This document shows positions 52,917 through 61,659 of a stretch of 64,000 bases of DNA, in pieces. How positions within the stretch are numbered: the first letter of the stretch is position 1; each line of letters starts with the position of its first letter. Both the position numbers and the translations under genes were made by a program. The notes under the pieces were generated by a model, which worked only from the letters and a program-made list of their open reading frames with translations, was not told the DNA's origin and ran no database searches. The stretch comes from HKCCE3408 sp039191215 (lineage in GTDB: Bacteria > Pseudomonadota > Alphaproteobacteria > Rhodobacterales > Rhodobacteraceae). The stretch spans positions 1 through 64,000 of the forward strand of contig JBCCXT010000012.1 of the NCBI GenBank assembly GCA_039191215.1. Direction: 5' to 3'.

Positions 52917-54182
52917 ATGCAGAAAAGATTCGCGTCGACGGCTCTCGTTACGACACTGATCGCCGCCGCCGCCGCACCTGCCCTGGCGCAGGAAATTCGC
53001 TTCATGTGCTACTCGGACGGCAATGAATGCGAGGTCTATGAAGACGTCATCAGCCGCTTTGAAGCGGCCAATGAGGGCGTCGATGTTGTCATCGATGTGG
53101 TGCCCTATCAGGCCATCGTCGAAAACCTACCCGTACAGCTGGCCGCAGGCACGGGGCCGGACCTGGCCAAGGTCACCGATCTGGGCGGCCTGAACGAATA
53201 CTATCTCGATCTGACCGATTACATCGACACGGCCTATTGGGATGCAAGCTTCGGTGAGACGCTGAACTGGTACCGCGCGGGCGACCGCCAGGGCTATTAC
53301 GGCATGCACAGCCAGTTGACGATCACCGGGCCTTTCGTCAATGCCACGCTTTTTGAGCAGGCAGGTGTTGAGATGCCGGGCGAAGGTGCGACCTGGGATG
53401 ACTGGGCCGCCGCGGCAAGCGCTGTGGTTGAGGCGACCGATGCCACCTTCCCGATGGCGATCGACCGCTCCGGCCACCGCGTGGCGGGTCCTGCGGTGTC
53501 GTATGGTGCGGCGCTGAATGGCCCCGACGGCCCGACCCTATCTGACGATGGATTTGCAGCATTTGTCGCACAGTTTGTCGCCTGGCACGAAGACGGCACC
53601 ATCGCGCGTGACGTATGGGCAGGCCAGGGCGGCTCGACCTATCAGGACGCAGCCCAAGAGTTCATCAACGGAGAGCTCGTCTTTTACTATTCGGGCTCTT
53701 GGCAGGTCGGCCGCATGGACGAACAGGTCGGTGACTTCTTCGACTGGCAAGTTGTCGGCAGCCCGTGCGGCCCGGCAGGCCCTTGTTCGGGCATGCCAGG
53801 CGGCGCCGGGATCGTCGGATTTGAGCAGACCGAGAACCCCGAGATCGTTGCGGCCTTGATCGACTTCCTGGCCCAAGAAGATGTCTATGGCGAAGTCGCG
53901 GGCCGGACCCGTAACCTGCCCGCGCATCTGGGCGTGGCCGCCGCCGGTGTCGAGTTTCAAGACGCCTCTGAGGCCGCACAGGCCGCACTGAACGGCTTTG
54001 CTGGGGCGCTTCCGGCGGTCGACCCGGCTGCCTTCTGGTACCAGGGCTACCCCGGCAACCGCGCGATGTTTGGCATCACGGTCGAACGGGTGAGCCAGGC
54101 TATCGTGGGTGAGCTTTCGGTCGAAGAAGCCGTCGCGCGGATGGAGGAAGACCTCGCCGCGGCGATGTCAGAGACCCAGTAA
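52917..54182 (+). CDS. Carbohydrate ABC transporter solute-binding protein
   Basis: A 421-residue periplasmic binding protein of the family-1 group. ATG 52917 follows GGGAGGAAC and yields a signal peptide (QKRFASTALVTTLIAAAAAPALA); the GTG at 52914 is an alternative. The mature protein starts EIRFMCYSDGNECEVYED, with a cysteine pair near the N-terminus that is not typical of lipoproteins. It belongs with the two permeases and the ATPase downstream. The substrate may be an oligosaccharide or uronate, given the mannonate dehydratase. Confidence 0.9.
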   Translation: MQKRFASTALVTTLIAAAAAPALAQEIRFMCYSDGNECEVYEDVISRFEAANEGVDVVIDVVPYQAIVENLPVQLAAGTGPDLAKVTDLGGLNEYYLDLTDYIDTAYWDASFGETLNWYRAGDRQGYYGMHSQLTITGPFVNATLFEQAGVEMPGEGATWDDWAAAASAVVEATDATFPMAIDRSGHRVAGPAVSYGAALNGPDGPTLSDDGFAAFVAQFVAWHEDGTIARDVWAGQGGSTYQDAAQEFINGELVFYYSGSWQVGRMDEQVGDFFDWQVVGSPCGPAGPCSGMPGGAGIVGFEQTENPEIVAALIDFLAQEDVYGEVAGRTRNLPAHLGVAAAGVEFQDASEAAQAALNGFAGALPAVDPAAFWYQGYPGNRAMFGITVERVSQAIVGELSVEEAVARMEEDLAAAMSETQ

Positions 54183-54229
54183 GCAAACGCCCCCGGGCGG
54201 GCGTTGATCCGCCCGGGGGAGACGACGCC

Positions 54230-55198
54230 ATGCTTGCGGTCCTGACCCCCATCATGCGGGTGGTGGAGTTGATCTTCACCCCGATTCAGCGGGCCTTTGG
54301 GCTCAAGGGCATGGCTTGGGCTTTCTTGGCACCCAACCTGGTGCTTTTTGGCCTTTTTGCGTTTCTGCCGGTGATCTTGAATGTCTCTTACGCGCTGACC
54401 GGTGGGGACAATGTATTGCTGGCCGACCGGCCTGATGTCGGCTTGCGCAACTTCGCCACGCTGACCGATTGCGAAAGCTACCTCGACCCCAATAGCTGCC
54501 GCGAAGATAAATTCTGGCGCGCGGTCTGGAACACAATCTGGTTTGTGACCCTTCAGGTGGGCATCATGGTCGGCTTTGCCCTGCTGACCGCGCTTATCCT
54601 GAACCGCGACATCCGGGCGCGCGGCTTTTTCCGGTCGGTCTTTTTCTTCCCCGTCTTGCTAAGCCCGGTCGTGGTCGCGCTGATCTGGAAATGGATCCTG
54701 CAGCGCGAAGGTGTGCTCAACGCCTTTCTCGATGGCGCCGGGATCGGGGGGATCAATTGGTTGGTCGATGCCGAATGGGCGTTTGCCTGGTCGGTCTTCA
54801 TCTCCGTCTGGGCGCATATGGGGTTCTACACGCTGATCCTGCTGGCAGGGCTGCAAGCCATCCCGCGCGATGTCTATGAGGCCGCGATCATGGACCGGGC
54901 CTCGGCCTGGCGGGTTTTTCGCCGCATCACAATGCCGCTTTTGTCGCCGACGATGCTGGTAGTGCTGGTTTTGGCGCTGATCAAAGGCGTGCAGACCTTT
55001 GACGAGGTTTATGCCTTCACCGGCGGCGGCCCGGGCACGGCGACAACCTTCATCATCCAATACATCTACGAAGAGGGTTTTGCCGGCGCGCCGCGGCTCT
55101 TTGGCCTTGCAGCGGCGGCCTCGCTGATGGTGGCCTTTGTGCTGGTCATCCTGACGCTGGTGCAATTGTGGGTGAACCGGAGCAACGTCGATGGCTGA
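54230..55198 (+). CDS. Carbohydrate ABC transporter permease (MalF type)
   Basis: A 322-residue inner-membrane permease with six main helices plus an N-terminal segment. The EAA loop is DVYEAAIMDRASAWRVFRRITMP. A periplasmic loop near 62-85 has two cysteines (DCESYLDPNSCRED). It lies 47 bp after the binding protein and precedes the second permease by 95 bp. Confidence 0.92.
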   Translation: MLAVLTPIMRVVELIFTPIQRAFGLKGMAWAFLAPNLVLFGLFAFLPVILNVSYALTGGDNVLLADRPDVGLRNFATLTDCESYLDPNSCREDKFWRAVWNTIWFVTLQVGIMVGFALLTALILNRDIRARGFFRSVFFFPVLLSPVVVALIWKWILQREGVLNAFLDGAGIGGINWLVDAEWAFAWSVFISVWAHMGFYTLILLAGLQAIPRDVYEAAIMDRASAWRVFRRITMPLLSPTMLVVLVLALIKGVQTFDEVYAFTGGGPGTATTFIIQYIYEEGFAGAPRLFGLAAAASLMVAFVLVILTLVQLWVNRSNVDG

Positions 55199-55293
55199 TA
55201 GGTGCAAGAGCGGCAATACGGGCGGCAGACGCATGGCGCATGGAAACACCCAGCCCGTGTTCGACGTTCGTGCAAAGCGTTCAGGAGGCCCCC

Positions 55294-56379
55294 ATGGCTG
55301 ATCTATCCTCCTCAGGACCGCGCTCGATCTGGTCGTTTCTGACCGCCACACGCGGCCGCGGGCGGCTCGATTGGACCGATTGGGTCAGCTACGGCTACCT
55401 GACATTCGGCATTTTGCTGATGTTCGGCCCCGTTGTTTGGCTGGTCCTGTCCAGCTTCAAGACGCAAAACGAGCTTGACCGGTTCCCGCCACGGTTCTTG
55501 CCCTATGCACAAGACATGGTCTCGTTGGAGGGTTTCGACGACCCGCTTTTGCTCTTCACCGTGGATGCGACCAGCGACAGCGAGGTCGCCGGTGAGACGG
55601 TGGCGCAAACACGGCGCGCGGCCGGCCGGGCAGAGGTTGTGCGTCTAAGCGAGCCTGGAACCCGCATCCGCTTGCCCGCCGATGACCTCGCACCGATCGA
55701 AGGCATCGCCTTTGCCACGGAAAACTATACCGAGCTTTTCGAGCGGTTTAACTTTCTGCGGTTTTTCTGGAATTCCACCTTCATCACGGTGATGGCGACG
55801 GCTTTGATGCTTTTGGTTAATTCCATGGCCGCTTTTGCGCTGTCCAAATACCAGTTCCGCGGCCGCACAACAGTTCTGCTTATGGTCATCGGGACATTGA
55901 TGATCCCACAAACCGTGGTGCTGGTCCCGCTGTTTCTGATCGTGACAGAGCTTGGCATGTTCAATTCGCTTTGGGGGGTGATCATCCCCGGCGCGGCCAC
56001 ACCCACGGGCGTTTTCCTGCTGCGGCAATACATGATCACCATCCCCGATGAGATCCTGGATGCCGCGCGTATGGATAAAGCCAGCGAGTGGAAGATTTTC
56101 TGGCGCATCATCGTGCCGCTTTCGGCCCCGGCCATCGCAGTGCTGGCAATCCTTGCAATCATGTGGCGTTGGAATGACTTCCTCTGGCCGCTGATCGTGC
56201 TGACACGGACAGAAAACTTCACCCTGCAATTGGCGCTGAACTCGTTTCAGGGAGAGTTGCAGACCGACTGGACCTCACTTCTGGCGATGACGGTTCTGAC
56301 CCTTCTGCCCATCGCGCTGGTTTTCATGTTCTTGCAGAAATACATCGCAACCGGCATCGCATCCACGGGGGGCAAATAA
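55294..56379 (+). CDS. Carbohydrate ABC transporter permease (MalG type)
   Basis: A 361-residue inner-membrane permease. ATG 55294 has AGGAGG upstream; an in-frame start 42 codons earlier would overlap the previous gene. A first helix near 45-65 is followed by a long periplasmic insert (about 70-165), then five helices. The EAA loop is EILDAARMDKASEWKIFWRIIVP. Its stop overlaps the ATPase start (TAATG). Confidence 0.91.
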   Translation: MADLSSSGPRSIWSFLTATRGRGRLDWTDWVSYGYLTFGILLMFGPVVWLVLSSFKTQNELDRFPPRFLPYAQDMVSLEGFDDPLLLFTVDATSDSEVAGETVAQTRRAAGRAEVVRLSEPGTRIRLPADDLAPIEGIAFATENYTELFERFNFLRFFWNSTFITVMATALMLLVNSMAAFALSKYQFRGRTTVLLMVIGTLMIPQTVVLVPLFLIVTELGMFNSLWGVIIPGAATPTGVFLLRQYMITIPDEILDAARMDKASEWKIFWRIIVPLSAPAIAVLAILAIMWRWNDFLWPLIVLTRTENFTLQLALNSFQGELQTDWTSLLAMTVLTLLPIALVFMFLQKYIATGIASTGGK

Positions 56380-57458
56380 TGGCCTCGATTGAGCTCAAAG
56401 ACGTCCGCAAATCTTACGGTGCTGCCGATGTGATCAAAGGCATTGACCTGGAGATCGAGCATGGCGAGTTTTGCGTATTCGTGGGCCCGTCGGGCTGCGG
56501 GAAGTCGACGCTGTTGCGGATGATATCGGGGCTGGAGCCGATCAGCGGCGGCGCCATTGAGATCGGCGGTGAGGTGGTCAACGACATCCCTGCGGCCGAT
56601 CGGGGCCTGGCCATGGTGTTTCAATCCTACGCGCTCTACCCGCATATGACGGTGCGCCAGAACCTGTCGTTTGGGCTGGAGAACATCAATACCGCGCGCG
56701 CCGAGATCGACAGCAAAGTTGGCCAAGTCGCCAAGATGCTGCAGATCGACATGCTGCTGGATCGCCGACCGAAGGACCTGTCGGGCGGGCAGCGTCAGCG
56801 CGTGGCCATTGGCCGCGCCATTGTGCGCGAGCCGCGGGTTTATCTGTTTGATGAGCCGCTGTCGAACCTAGATGCGGAGCTGCGCGTGGACATGCGCGGC
56901 GAGATCTCGGGCCTGCACCAGCGCCTCGGCAATACGATGATTTACGTCACCCATGATCAGGTCGAGGCGATGACGATGGCCGACAAGATCGCGGTCCTGC
57001 GCCTGGGTGAGCTTGAGCAGTTCGGCGCGCCGCTTGATCTCTTTAACGCGCCGCAAAACATCTTTGTTGCGGGCTTTATCGGCAGCCCGAAGATGAATTT
57101 CCTGGCCGGTATTGTCGGCGAAGATCGGTCCGAAATGACATTGGGCAATGGCGACCGCGTGACGCTGCCGATGGACGGGTTTGCCCATCGGACGGGCCAA
57201 AGCGTGACCCTCGGCATCCGGCCAAACGACCTGCAACCGGCAGAAACCGGTCCTATCCACATGGATATCGTCAGTGTCGAACAGCTTGGCGCGGACAGCT
57301 ACCTTTACGGCAATCTTGGCGATGGGACACGCGTGACGGTGCATAATCCGGGCCAGACTCATGTCCGCGGCGGGGACCGGATCGCACTTGGATACTTGGC
57401 GCCAGCGGTGCATCTTTTTGATACCGAAAGTGGGTTGACCTTGCGCACCGACCCATGA
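56379..57458 (+). CDS. Carbohydrate ABC transporter ATP-binding protein (UgpC/MalK group)
   Basis: A 359-residue ATPase with Walker A GPSGCGKST, signature LSGGQRQRVAIGRAI, Walker B VYLFDEPLSNLD and H-loop VTHDQVEAMTMA. A C-terminal TOBE/OB domain follows residue 240. It is similar in organisation to aglK in this window but belongs to the second importer. It overlaps uxuA as ATGA, so transport and catabolism are coupled. Confidence 0.93.
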   Translation: MASIELKDVRKSYGAADVIKGIDLEIEHGEFCVFVGPSGCGKSTLLRMISGLEPISGGAIEIGGEVVNDIPAADRGLAMVFQSYALYPHMTVRQNLSFGLENINTARAEIDSKVGQVAKMLQIDMLLDRRPKDLSGGQRQRVAIGRAIVREPRVYLFDEPLSNLDAELRVDMRGEISGLHQRLGNTMIYVTHDQVEAMTMADKIAVLRLGELEQFGAPLDLFNAPQNIFVAGFIGSPKMNFLAGIVGEDRSEMTLGNGDRVTLPMDGFAHRTGQSVTLGIRPNDLQPAETGPIHMDIVSVEQLGADSYLYGNLGDGTRVTVHNPGQTHVRGGDRIALGYLAPAVHLFDTESGLTLRTDP

Positions 57459-58633
57459 GGGAGACCTGGCGCTGGTTCGGCCCGGCGGACCGAATTAGCT
57501 TGCCCGAGATTAGGCAAACTGGCGCAGCGGGCATTGTCACGGCACTTCACCATGTGCCCGTCGGCAATGTCTGGCAGGTCGACGACATCTTGGCCCGAAA
57601 GGCGCAGATCGAGGCTGCTTGCCTTAGCTGGGATGTGATTGAAAGCCTGCCGGTTTCTGAAGCGATCAAGACCCAAACTGGTGATTGGCGTGCCCATATC
57701 GAGGCCTGGCGCCAAAGCCTTGTGAATAACTCCAAAGCAGGCGGGCCGGAGGTTGTGTGTTACAATTTCATGCCGATCCTGGATTGGACGCGGACAAGCT
57801 TGCGCGCACCGCTGCCCCATGGCGGCACGGCTATGGCCTTCGATCTGATCGATTTTGCCGTCTTTGACATCCATCTGCTGGCCCGGCCCGGCGCGGCAGA
57901 GGATTTCCCCGAAACGGTCCAAGAGGCAGCGGCCGAGCGCTTGGCCGGGATGAGCGATGCGAGCCGAGACGCGTTGAGCACCAATATTGTCGCCGGTCTG
58001 CCCGGCGCTGATGCCAGTTGGAGCCTTGGCGATGTGCGCGAGCTTTTGGCAGGGTACGACGCGATCACGCCTGAGCGTTTGGCGCAGCATTTGCAGGATT
58101 TCCTTGCCGAAGTTGTCCCGGTTGCCGAAAGCCTGGGGCTGCGGTTATGCGCCCATCCCGACGACCCGCCTTTTCCGCTGTTGGGCCTGCCGCGGATCCT
58201 ATCGCAAAAGGCCGATTATCAGCGCCTGGTTGATGCTGTGCCGAGCCCAGCCAACGGGATCACGTTTTGCACCGGCTCACTTGGCGTGCGCGCCGATTTT
58301 GATCCGGTCGATTTCGTCGAATCCCTCGGCCCGCACATCCATTTTGTCCATCTACGCAACACAATTCGTCGCGGCACAGGGCTGCGCATGAGTTTTTTGG
58401 AATCCGATCATCTGGCTGGCGACACCGACATGGTCGCCACAATCGGCGCACTTTTGGCAGAAGAACGCGCCCGCCAGAGCACGGGCCGATCGGATGGCAC
58501 GCTGCCGTTTCGCCCCGATCACGGGCATGATCTTTTGAGCGATCTGGAGACCCTGGCCCAGCCCGGCTATCCGTTGATCGGCAGGCTTAAAGGCCTAGCC
58601 GAGCTGCGCGGCGTGATGGCAGCCTTGGGCTAA
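57455..58633 (+). CDS. uxuA: Mannonate dehydratase
   Basis: A 392-residue enzyme of the UxuA family (D-mannonate to 2-keto-3-deoxygluconate, glucuronate pathway). It opens METWRWFGP-like (MRETWRWFGPADRISL) and includes VTALHHVPVGNVWQ, VCYNFMPILDWTRT, LCAHPDDPPFPLLGLPRIL and FCTGSLGVRADFDP, all characteristic. Its start overlaps the ATPase stop (ATGA), so the importer probably carries a hexuronate or a precursor. Fructuronate reductase (uxuB) is not present; one of the oxidoreductases could fill that role. Confidence 0.93.
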   Translation: MRETWRWFGPADRISLPEIRQTGAAGIVTALHHVPVGNVWQVDDILARKAQIEAACLSWDVIESLPVSEAIKTQTGDWRAHIEAWRQSLVNNSKAGGPEVVCYNFMPILDWTRTSLRAPLPHGGTAMAFDLIDFAVFDIHLLARPGAAEDFPETVQEAAAERLAGMSDASRDALSTNIVAGLPGADASWSLGDVRELLAGYDAITPERLAQHLQDFLAEVVPVAESLGLRLCAHPDDPPFPLLGLPRILSQKADYQRLVDAVPSPANGITFCTGSLGVRADFDPVDFVESLGPHIHFVHLRNTIRRGTGLRMSFLESDHLAGDTDMVATIGALLAEERARQSTGRSDGTLPFRPDHGHDLLSDLETLAQPGYPLIGRLKGLAELRGVMAALG

Positions 58634-58713
58634 TGCACGCAAGGCGGGGTGCGCCTGCGTCCTGGACCCTAAAGGGCCCCTCCTTGGCGCATGTGTCCGT
58701 GCCCGGACGGGGC

Positions 58714-58737
58714 TTGAGGGGGTAACACCCCCCTCAA
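58714..58737. terminator. Strong hairpin between convergent uxuA and aldo/keto reductase genes
   Basis: TTGAGGGGG and CCCCCCTCAA form a long stem with a short AACA-type loop in the 162-bp gap between convergent genes. It lacks a clean U run, but the position suggests bidirectional termination. The gap has no gene. Confidence 0.55.
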
Positions 58738-58795
58738 ACTCCCCCAATGCTGGGCTCGCTTATCGGAACCTGCCGGGCCATGCCTGGGTCATCGA

Positions 58796-59680
58796 TCAGG
58801 CAACTTCGCGGCCAAGCGCGGCGGTGTAGACCTCAAACCAGTCTTCGCGCGACAGCTCGATCCGCAGGGCGTGATCGATCTGCCCGATCCGGGCCAAATT
58901 GTTGGTACCCAGAACCGGCACAATGCGAGCGGGGTGCGCCAGAAGCCAAGCCACGGCAACCGCTTCCAGAGCCACACCCTGAGCGGTCGCGATCCGGTCC
59001 AGCACGGTGCGAACAGCGGTGGCCCCAAAGACGGCACCGCCCGCTAAGGGCGACCACGCCATCGGCGCTAACCCATGTTCCTGCAGATAGGCCAGATCGC
59101 CGTTCACAAAGGGCTCATGCGACAGAACGCTGAGCTCGATCTGGTTGGTCACAATCGGTGTTTTCATCGCCGATTGCAGCAGCTCGATGTCCCAGGGACG
59201 GAAATTCGACACCCCCACCGCGCGCACCTTTCCTTCGGCCACCAAGCCGTCAAGGCAAGCGCCGGTTTCATGATGGTCCATCAGCGGATCGGGGCGGTGG
59301 ATCAGCAACAGATCGATGACGTCGATCTGCATATTTTTCAGCGACGCAGCGACACTTGCGTGAATATGGGCCGGACGTGTGTCATAATACTTCACCCGTG
59401 CATCGGAATGTTTCCCAATGGGCGCGATGATGTCGCATTTGGTCACGATCTCCAGCTTATCCCGCAATCCAGGGCTGGCTTTGATGGTGGCCCCGAAAAG
59501 CGCCTCAGCACCGTAATCGCCGTAGATATCGGCCTGATCCATTGTGGTGATGCCTTGGGCCAAGCAGGCATCGATTTTGGCGTGAATATGGGCCGGAGAG
59601 GTATCGGCATCGTCGCCCAGACGCCACATGCCATAGACCAAACGGCTGACGCTGATCGGGCCTAGATTTACGCGCTCCAT
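58796..59680 (-). CDS. Aldo/keto reductase
   Basis: A 294-residue NADPH-dependent reductase of the aldo/keto reductase fold. The catalytic tetrad is visible: Asp and Tyr in MDQADIYGDYG, Lys in IVTKCDI and His in LLLIHRPDP. NFRPWDIELLQ and GTNNLARI are cofactor-binding regions. I start at ATG 59680, overlapping the monooxygenase stop (TAATG); upstream in-frame codons lie within that gene. Coupling to an SsuD-type monooxygenase recalls SmoB of the sulfoquinovose monooxygenase route, where it reduces 6-oxo-glucose to glucose. That assignment is inference. Confidence 0.9.
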   Translation of the reverse strand: MERVNLGPISVSRLVYGMWRLGDDADTSPAHIHAKIDACLAQGITTMDQADIYGDYGAEALFGATIKASPGLRDKLEIVTKCDIIAPIGKHSDARVKYYDTRPAHIHASVAASLKNMQIDVIDLLLIHRPDPLMDHHETGACLDGLVAEGKVRAVGVSNFRPWDIELLQSAMKTPIVTNQIELSVLSHEPFVNGDLAYLQEHGLAPMAWSPLAGGAVFGATAVRTVLDRIATAQGVALEAVAVAWLLAHPARIVPVLGTNNLARIGQIDHALRIELSREDWFEVYTAALGREVA

Positions 59681-60837
59681 TATTTTCTCACTCCCATCCC
59701 CAAAGGTGTGGCCGGCAGGCTTGGCGGCACACGTCCGTATTCGTGCGGCAGGCTGCAGGTCTTCAAGTACGGCATCACAAGCCGCCCGAAATTGCGGCAT
59801 TCGTCAAGATGCGGATAGCCGGAGAAGATGAAGGCCCGGATGCCCATCTTGCGATACTCCTCGATCTGGCTCAGCACCTGATCGGCGGAACCCACAAGGG
59901 CCGCACCGCAGCCTGATCGCGCCCTGCCGATACCGGTCCATAGATGCGGCTCAACATAGCCGAACTGGTCGGCCAATTCACGCGCACGCGCTTGGTGGCT
60001 GACCCCCAAAGAGCCGCTATCATGGGCCCGTTCGCGCACCAGCTTGCCGTATTCGTCATCAAGCTTTGACACCAGGTGGTCGGCGTAATCGCGCGCCTCG
60101 GCCTCGGTGTCGCGCACGATCATATGCACGCGCAAGCCGTAATCGAGCCTGCGTCCGTAGCGCTCGGCGACCGCATGGACCGCGCGCATCCGACCGGCCA
60201 GCTGGTCTTTGGGCTCCGGCCACATCAGATACACATCACAATGCTGACCGCACAGCTCCAACGCGGCCGGAGAATAGCCGCCGAAATACATCAGCGGCCC
60301 GCCGTTTTGCTGGTAGGGCTTGGCTGGATCCGTCCAAACCCCCTCGAATTGGTAGATATCACCCTGATAGGAGATCTCGTCTTGGGCCCAGGCCATGCGC
60401 AGAATTTCAACAACCTCGCGCGAGCGTTGGTAGCGCAGCGCGCTGTCAGCTTTCTCACCGGGAAAGTCGCTGGAAATGATATTGATCGTGAGCCGCCCCT
60501 CAAGCATGTGATCGAGCGTAGCGATGGTGCGCGCGAGCATGATGGGCTGCATCTCGCCACAGCGAACGGCAGCCAACATATTGATTTTCGATGTGATTGG
60601 CGCGCAACCGGCCACAAAGCTCAGCGTGTCCTGGCCGACCTGATAGCTTGACGGACACAAGATGTTGCGAAAGCCCTGTGCCTCGGCCTCTTGCAAGATC
60701 GAGGAACAATGCGCCCAGGAGGATCGCAAAGCGCCATCGGGTTGGCCAAGCAGGGCGTAATCATCTGAGCACAAAGCCGCAAACCACGAAACCTCCGACC
60801 CGTACAGATCAGGCGACGTGATGGGAACGACGGTCAT
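59680..60837 (-). CDS. Flavin-dependent monooxygenase of the SsuD (alkanesulfonate monooxygenase) family
   Basis: A 385-residue LLM-class oxygenase that uses reduced FMN. It matches SsuD over its length, including LMYFGGYSPAALELCGQHCD, YGLRVHMIVRDTEAEA (the SsuD active-site Arg-x-His) and GRARSGCGAALVG plus FSGYPHLDE (further sulfonate-binding Arg and active-site Tyr). The substrate is probably a sulfonate. I start at ATG 60837. The AKR gene is coupled directly downstream, and a GntR gene is divergent. No flavin reductase or sulfonate ABC transporter (ssuABC) is adjacent, unlike classical ssu operons. Confidence 0.9.
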   Translation of the reverse strand: MTVVPITSPDLYGSEVSWFAALCSDDYALLGQPDGALRSSWAHCSSILQEAEAQGFRNILCPSSYQVGQDTLSFVAGCAPITSKINMLAAVRCGEMQPIMLARTIATLDHMLEGRLTINIISSDFPGEKADSALRYQRSREVVEILRMAWAQDEISYQGDIYQFEGVWTDPAKPYQQNGGPLMYFGGYSPAALELCGQHCDVYLMWPEPKDQLAGRMRAVHAVAERYGRRLDYGLRVHMIVRDTEAEARDYADHLVSKLDDEYGKLVRERAHDSGSLGVSHQARARELADQFGYVEPHLWTGIGRARSGCGAALVGSADQVLSQIEEYRKMGIRAFIFSGYPHLDECRNFGRLVMPYLKTCSLPHEYGRVPPSLPATPLGMGVRK

Positions 60838-60891
60838 TTCTCCTCCCCCCTGCGGGCGCTTTTTTACTTGCGTAGCGCGGCTGAACCCGTA

Positions 60892-60909
60892 GATCAATGC
60901 TGGATCAAT
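60892..60909. promoter_or_regulatory. Direct repeat in divergent promoter region
   Basis: GATCAAT occurs twice, 11 bp apart (one helical turn), in the 96-bp gap between the monooxygenase gene (start 60837) and the GntR gene (start 60934). It is a candidate binding site for the GntR protein. Confidence 0.4.
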
Positions 60910-60933
60910 ATGGCTAATCAGAGAGGAGGATCC

Positions 60934-61644
60934 ATGGCCGACAGCACCGGGCCGGAACCTTTACCGGCCTATATACGCATCACCGAGATGCTGACGCGCG
61001 ACATTGCGGATGGCCGTTTGCCCGATGGCGCCCGCCTGCCGCCGGAACGAGATTTGGCCCCGCAGCTTGGTGTGTCCATCGGCACCCTGCGCAAAGCGCT
61101 TGCCGCACTTGATATGCGCGGGCTTTTGACCCGCCGCCATGGCTCGGGCAATTATGTGCGCTTCGACGGCCGGGCAGCCGCGGGCTATACAATGTTTCGG
61201 TTGGAGCTTTTGTCCGGCGGCGGCCAGCCAAGCGCCAAGCTCATCGACGTGGCGCGGGTTGCAAAGCCCGCGTCCTTCGCGGCACTCGGCCCGGCGCCTG
61301 AGGCGTTTCGCATTCGCCGCATCCGCGTGCTGTCGGGCAGCCCCGTGGCGCTGGAGGATATCTGGCTGGACGGCCGGTTCGGCCACGAAATCGACGCCGA
61401 CGCTTTGGGTCAATCTCTGTATCGCTACTACCAGCAGGCTTTTGGGCTGTGGATTCTGCGCGCCGAAGACCGCATCCATGCGGGCCAAACCCCGGATTGG
61501 GCGCCACATGATCAGCCCCTAATGCCCGGCGCGCCCGCGTCGCGCATCGATCGCACGGCCTGGGACCAGCACGGTGAGGTGGCAGAGATGTCAGTCACTC
61601 ATTTCGACCCTTCCCGCGCGGCCTACCGCGCGCGCATCCCCTGA
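60934..61644 (+). CDS. GntR-family regulator (HutC/UTRA type)
   Basis: A 236-residue regulator. The GntR winged helix covers about residues 8-75 (PAYIRITEMLTRDIADGRLP, then LPPERDLAPQLGVSIGTLRK) and the UTRA effector domain about 90-230 (FRIRRIRVLSGSPVALEDIW). ATG 60934 has GAGAGGAGG upstream. It is divergent from the monooxygenase-AKR pair and precedes a Gfo/Idh gene by 15 bp, so it probably controls both directions. The effector is likely a sugar or sugar phosphate. Confidence 0.92.
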   Translation: MADSTGPEPLPAYIRITEMLTRDIADGRLPDGARLPPERDLAPQLGVSIGTLRKALAALDMRGLLTRRHGSGNYVRFDGRAAAGYTMFRLELLSGGGQPSAKLIDVARVAKPASFAALGPAPEAFRIRRIRVLSGSPVALEDIWLDGRFGHEIDADALGQSLYRYYQQAFGLWILRAEDRIHAGQTPDWAPHDQPLMPGAPASRIDRTAWDQHGEVAEMSVTHFDPSRAAYRARIP

Positions 61645-61659
61645 AAGGCGACCGCGTTT

